Assembly (NCBI RefSeq): GCF_900110855.1
Contig: NZ_FOFA01000003.1
Location: forward strand, 1 to 64,000
DNA from: Microlunatus flavus
Lineage (GTDB): Bacteria > Actinomycetota > Actinomycetes > Propionibacteriales > Propionibacteriaceae
Direction of reading: 5' to 3'
Length of the DNA: 64,000 nt
Shown: piece after piece, positions 60,405 through 64,000 of the stretch
Layout of the letters: each line of letters begins with the position of its first letter
Position numbering within the stretch: the stretch's first letter is position 1
The notes under the pieces: model-generated
Seen by the model: only the letters and a program-made list of their open reading frames with translations
Database searches by the model: none
Told to the model about the DNA's origin: nothing
Translations under genes and position numbers: made by a program

Positions 60405-60452
60405 CGCACCACGGAGACCGCACCCGTCCTGGGTCCGGTCGCCCGTGGTGCG
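60405..60452 (+). terminator. Terminator after the alpha-amylase gene
   Basis: A three-part stem: CGCACCACGG with CCGTGGTGCG, GACCG with CGGTC, and ACCC with GGGT, closing a 5-nt loop, 24 bp after the amylase stop. Confidence 0.72.
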
Positions 60453-60492
60453 TCCGCCGCCGGGGTGGCGGGCGAACAGATCACGACAACTC

Positions 60493-60527
60493 AAAAAGAA
60501 GAACGCCGGGGAGCAGCTCCCCGGCGT
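60493..60527 (-). terminator. Intrinsic terminator of whiB1
   Basis: On the minus strand an 11-bp stem (ACGCCGGGGAG pairing with CTCCCCGGCGT, plus-strand 60503-60527) is followed by TTCTTCTTTTT. This is the clearest stem-plus-T-tract terminator in the window. Confidence 0.85.
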
Positions 60528-60567
60528 CCGTCGCTGGAGCAGCGGTGTGCTCCTCAGGCATGGCGGC

Positions 60568-60819
60568 TCAGGCGGTGCGGATCCTGGCTCGCGCGGCGCG
60601 GCGCTTGAGAGCGCGACGCTCGTCCTCGCTCAGGCCGCCCCACACACCGTGGTCCTGGCCCGCTTCGAGTGCCCACTGGAGGCAGGCGTCCCGCACGTCG
60701 CAGCGACGGCAGACCTGCTTGGCCTCCTCGATCTGGAGAAGAGCCGGGCCCGTGTTCCCGATCGGGAAGAACAGCTCCGGGTCCTCGTCCAGGCAGGCGG
60801 CCTTGTGGCGCCAATCCAT
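60568..60819 (-). CDS. whiB1: WhiB1-type iron-sulphur regulator
   Basis: An 83-residue WhiB protein carrying a [4Fe-4S] cluster on C9, C37, C40 and C46. The GVWGG turn and basic tail (KRRAARARIR) are the contact and DNA-binding parts, and EDPELFFPIGNTG marks the WhiB1 group. WhiB1 binds SigA region 4 and its cluster reacts with nitric oxide; it is essential in mycobacteria. The ATG at 60819 follows GGAG; an upstream in-frame start would cover the leader hairpin. Confidence 0.92.
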   Translation of the reverse strand: MDWRHKAACLDEDPELFFPIGNTGPALLQIEEAKQVCRRCDVRDACLQWALEAGQDHGVWGGLSEDERRALKRRAARARIRTA

Positions 60820-60844
60820 GGCTTGCACTCTCCTCACTTGTCTC

Positions 60845-60870
60845 CACCGGTCCCCGAGGGGGACCCGGTG
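60845..60870 (-). promoter_or_regulatory. Hairpin in the whiB1 leader
   Basis: CACCGG and TCCCC pair with GGGGA and CCGGTG around a GAG loop, with a single bulged C: 11 base pairs in all. It lies between the predicted transcription start (about 60884) and the ATG. Confidence 0.5.
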
Positions 60871-60890
60871 CACGCACGGAACCACCACGA

Positions 60891-60919
60891 CCTACACTGG
60901 CCTTTTCCGTCGGGTGCAA
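60891..60919 (-). promoter_or_regulatory. Candidate whiB1 promoter
   Basis: On the minus strand TTGCAC (60919-60914), 17 bp, then TGTAGG (60896-60891), about 72 bp before the ATG. The -35 and spacing are good, the -10 is weak. Confidence 0.45.
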
Positions 60920-61148
60920 GCCTTTCAACTAACGCCGACCTGCACAAGGGGACCTGGCGTAGGTTCGCTCACATTTCGGACTTGTTACGGCCCACTTTCC
61001 TGCTGGTCTGGTGATCGACGCGTCCTCGTGACCTTCTGAGCACCGTCCTGACGTTGTCGAGGTTGTCACTCTTCGGGCCCGCGTCACGGTGGGCGACCGC
61101 CACGATGGCCCGGTCGTACGGTTCCGCCAGCCCCCGCGCGTGCGCGCC

Positions 61149-61154
61149 TAGAGT
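61149..61154 (+). promoter_or_regulatory. -10 element of a leaderless promoter
   Basis: TAGAGT, 6 nt before the GTG at 61161. Confidence 0.5.
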
Positions 61155-61160
61155 GATCGT

Positions 61161-61562
61161 GTGCCCGAGCTCGAGAACCGTGCGCGTCCGACCCAGCTGA
61201 CGCTGGCCGCGGCGCTGGTCGCCCTCGAGGGCCTGGTGGCGCTGGGCTTCGGCGTCCTGGAGATCGGGCAGGTGCGGCTGTTCCGCGCCGTGGTCGGCGT
61301 CGGCGTCGCGCTGCTGATGATCGGCTTCGCGGTGCTCCTGCTCGCGGCCGCCCGCGCGTTGCTCCGGGTGCGGCGCTGGGCCCGCGCCCCCGTCGTCGTC
61401 GTGCAGCTGATCTTGCTCGGCGTGGGCTGGAGCTTTCGCGCCGCCCCCACCACCGCGGTCGCCGTCGTCATGATCGTCGGCGCGCTGGCGACGCTCGTGG
61501 CGATCTTTCACCCCCGCTCCACGCGGGCCCTGGTGGAGGACGGCGCGACGCCGCTGGCGTGA
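61161..61562 (+). CDS. Small integral membrane protein of unknown function
   Basis: A 133-residue protein with four predicted membrane helices (about 13-33, 43-66, 75-93 and 98-116) and short basic loops between helices 2 and 3 (RALLRVRRWARAP). No domain recognised; similar small four-helix proteins are common in actinobacteria. The start is GTG at 61161, probably leaderless. Confidence 0.75.
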   Translation: MPELENRARPTQLTLAAALVALEGLVALGFGVLEIGQVRLFRAVVGVGVALLMIGFAVLLLAAARALLRVRRWARAPVVVVQLILLGVGWSFRAAPTTAVAVVMIVGALATLVAIFHPRSTRALVEDGATPLA

Positions 61563-61588
61563 TCACCGGCGGTGATCACCGGTCGTGA

Positions 61589-62115
61589 TCACCGCGGCTC
61601 GGCGGGCGTCTCCTCCGGGGCTCCCTCACCGAGGGCCAGCTCGAGCAGCGCCACGTCGTGCCAGCGCCCGGCCTTCCAGCCGACCGCGTGCAGCACCCCG
61701 GCCGGGGTGAAGCCGAGCGCCTCGTGCAGCGCGAGGCTGGCCGGGTTCGGCAGCGTCGTGCCGGCGACGGCGGTGCGGTAGCCCCGCTGGACCAGGCGGG
61801 CCAGCAGCGCTTGGTAGAGGGCGCGGCCCACGCCCCGGCCGTGCGCGCCCGCGGCGACGTAGACGCTCACCTCGGCCGTCCACCGGTAGGCGGGTCGGGA
61901 CCGGTAGGGGCCGGCGTACGCGTATCCGAGCAGCACGCCGTCGTCCTCGGCCACCAGCCACGCGTGCGACGCCTGCGCGGCCTCGATCCGCCCCGCCATC
62001 GCCGCCGGGTCCGGGGGCTCGGTCTCGAACGAGACCGCCGTGCCGAGCACGTACGGGGCGTAGACCTCGGCGCACCCTGCGGCGTCGCGCACCGTGGCCG
62101 GGCGGACGTGCAGGC

Positions 62116-62119
<4 letters not shown>
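61589..62119 (-). CDS. GNAT N-acetyltransferase (phosphinothricin-acetyltransferase-like)
   Basis: A 176-residue acetyltransferase of the GNAT fold. The AEVSVYVAAGAHGRGVGRALY region holds the acetyl-CoA loop (R/Q-G-x-G-x-A as HGRGVGRA), and the N-terminus RPATVRDAAGCAEVYAPYV matches the PAT/bar-like subgroup. The natural substrate is unknown; amino-acid analogues such as methionine sulfone are typical. The GTG at 62119 overlaps the galK stop by 4 bp. Confidence 0.87.
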
Positions 62120-63309
<1,190 letters not shown>

Positions 63310-63315
63310 CCCGGC

Positions 63316-63321
63316 AGCCTA
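63316..63321 (-). promoter_or_regulatory. -10 element of a leaderless promoter for galK
   Basis: TAGGCT on the minus strand, 6 nt before the GTG. Confidence 0.5.
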
Positions 63322-63334
63322 GTGGGCGCCTTCC

Positions 63335-63340
63335 TAGAGT
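63335..63340 (+). promoter_or_regulatory. -10 element of a leaderless promoter for the aldo/keto reductase
   Basis: TAGAGT, 6 nt before the GTG at 63347; divergent from the galK promoter within 37 bp. Confidence 0.5.
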
Positions 63341-63346
63341 GGGCTC

Positions 63347-64000
63347 GTGGAGCATCGCAGCCTCGGACGTACCGGAATGATGGTCAGCCCCCTCTGCCTG
63401 GGGGCGATGATGTTCGGCCCCTGGGGGGAGCCGGACCACGCGGAGAGCACGCGGATCATCCACCGCGCCCTCGACGCGGGCATCAACTTCATCGACACCG
63501 CCGACGTCTACTCCGCCGGGGAGTCGGAGGTCATCGTCGGGGAGGCGCTGGCCGGCGGCCGTCGCGACGACGTCGTCCTGGCCACCAAGTTCCACGGGCA
63601 GATGGACGCCGGACCCGACGGCTCCGGCGACGTGAACCACAAGGGCAACTCACGGCGCTGGATCGTCCGGGAGGTCGAGAACAGCCTGCGCCGGCTGCAG
63701 ACCGACTGGATCGACCTCTACCAGGTGCACCGGCCCGAGACCGAGGCCTCGCTGGAGGAGACGCTGTCGGCGCTGACCGACCTGCAGCGCCAGGGCAAGA
63801 TCCGGGCGTTCGGCTCCTCGACCTTCCCGGCGCACCTCACCGTCGAGGCGCAGTGGGTGGCCGAGCGGCGGGGGCTGGGCCGCTTCGTCACCGAGCAGCC
63901 GCCGTACTCGATCCTCGTCCGCGGCATCGAGGCCGACCTGCTGCCCGTCGCCGAGCAGTTCGGGATGGGCGTCATCCCGTGGAGCCCGCTGGCCGGCGGC
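63347..64000 (+). CDS. Aldo/keto reductase, 3' end missing
   Basis: The first 218 codons of an NADPH-dependent aldo/keto reductase; the reading frame is open to the window edge. The start is GTG at 63347 giving MEHRSLGRTGMMVSPLCLG, typical for the family. The catalytic residues are in FIDTADVYSAGESE (Asp, Tyr) and LATKFHG (Lys), with His in LYQVHRPE. The remaining cofactor-binding C-terminus lies beyond the window. It belongs to the YghZ/Tas-like group; the substrate is unknown. Confidence 0.9.
   Translation, partial: MEHRSLGRTGMMVSPLCLGAMMFGPWGEPDHAESTRIIHRALDAGINFIDTADVYSAGESEVIVGEALAGGRRDDVVLATKFHGQMDAGPDGSGDVNHKGNSRRWIVREVENSLRRLQTDWIDLYQVHRPETEASLEETLSALTDLQRQGKIRAFGSSTFPAHLTVEAQWVAERRGLGRFVTEQPPYSILVRGIEADLLPVAEQFGMGVIPWSPLAGG

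Larger units (their letters stand above)
60820..61160. other. Divergent intergenic region between whiB1 and a membrane-protein gene
   Basis: No gene recognised. It contains the whiB1 promoter and leader hairpin (60845-60919) on the minus strand and the TAGAGT -10 element at 61149-61154 on the plus strand. The stretch 60895-61020 is noticeably less GC-rich than its surroundings. Confidence 0.6.

Noticed and set aside
57865-60423. An 852-codon minus-strand open frame opposite the alpha-amylase
   Set aside because: The amylase and pdtaS on the plus strand have complete motifs; the opposite frame is a compositional shadow.

Overview
This 64 kb window is very GC-rich bacterial chromosome with dense genes, frequent GTG starts and many 4-bp ATGA/GTGA gene overlaps. 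Several markers point to an actinomycete: a WhiB1-type iron-sulphur regulator, a SigR/RsrA-type redox sigma/anti-sigma pair, a 24-residue bL37 ribosomal protein, a PdtaS-type sensor kinase, HspR with Hsp20, and a DUF222 family gene. A Nocardioidaceae-like organism is my inference from gene content, not a demonstrated assignment. I see no CRISPR array, insertion sequence, integrase, phage module or rRNA operon. One tRNA is present (initiator Met).

Layout. 0-9 kb: start of a DUF222 gene behind a DNA-damage-type promoter, a phosphotransferase and epoxide hydrolase pair, an MFS transporter, DUF3099, a histidine phosphatase overlapping an NAD(P)H-hydrate dehydratase, a secreted phosphoesterase and NhaA. 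9-22 kb: accessory metabolism rich in regulator/dehydrogenase pairs (TetR with SDR and SnoaL-like; amino-acid dehydrogenase, AraC, SDR, SDR with a divergent Lrp; LysR with SDR), a secreted cupredoxin with a lipoprotein, a stand-alone CarH-type cobalamin-binding protein, a PPOX-fold protein and a CE7 esterase. 22-33 kb: a Nudix protein with an unknown protein, a secreted SGNH hydrolase, tRNA-fMet, a SpoIID protein, a NylC/DmpA-type peptidase, SerA, a TetR/MFS efflux pair, HspR/Hsp20, Nudix and CoxG-like proteins. 33-36.4 kb: a GAF regulator, an aldehyde dehydrogenase and DUF779.

36.5-40.5 kb is the most unusual part. A HAD-fold protein that has lost both motif I aspartates is followed by a tightly overlapping set: an Fe(II)/2-oxoglutarate dioxygenase, a MysC-like ATP-grasp ligase and a MysD-like D-Ala-D-Ala-ligase homologue. 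MysC and MysD normally join amino acids to 4-deoxygadusol in mycosporine-like amino acid (UV sunscreen) synthesis, but the core-making genes mysA and mysB are not in the window. This suggests either a split pathway or a variant product. It is followed by a LacI-controlled carbohydrate ABC importer (binding protein and two permeases, no ATPase) with ThuA and Gfo/Idh/MocA enzymes.

47-64 kb is largely conserved core: HisN, RsgA, AroA, a DoxX-domain protein with a lysine-rich tail, an SRAP peptidase, SigR/RsrA, bL37, a DHFR-like reductase, a sodium:solute symporter with its DUF3311 partner, PdtaS, a secreted alpha-amylase, WhiB1, a GNAT acetyltransferase, GalK and an aldo/keto reductase that runs off the right edge. 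A recurring feature is a TAnnnT hexamer placed 6-8 nt before the start codon, implying many leaderless transcripts.
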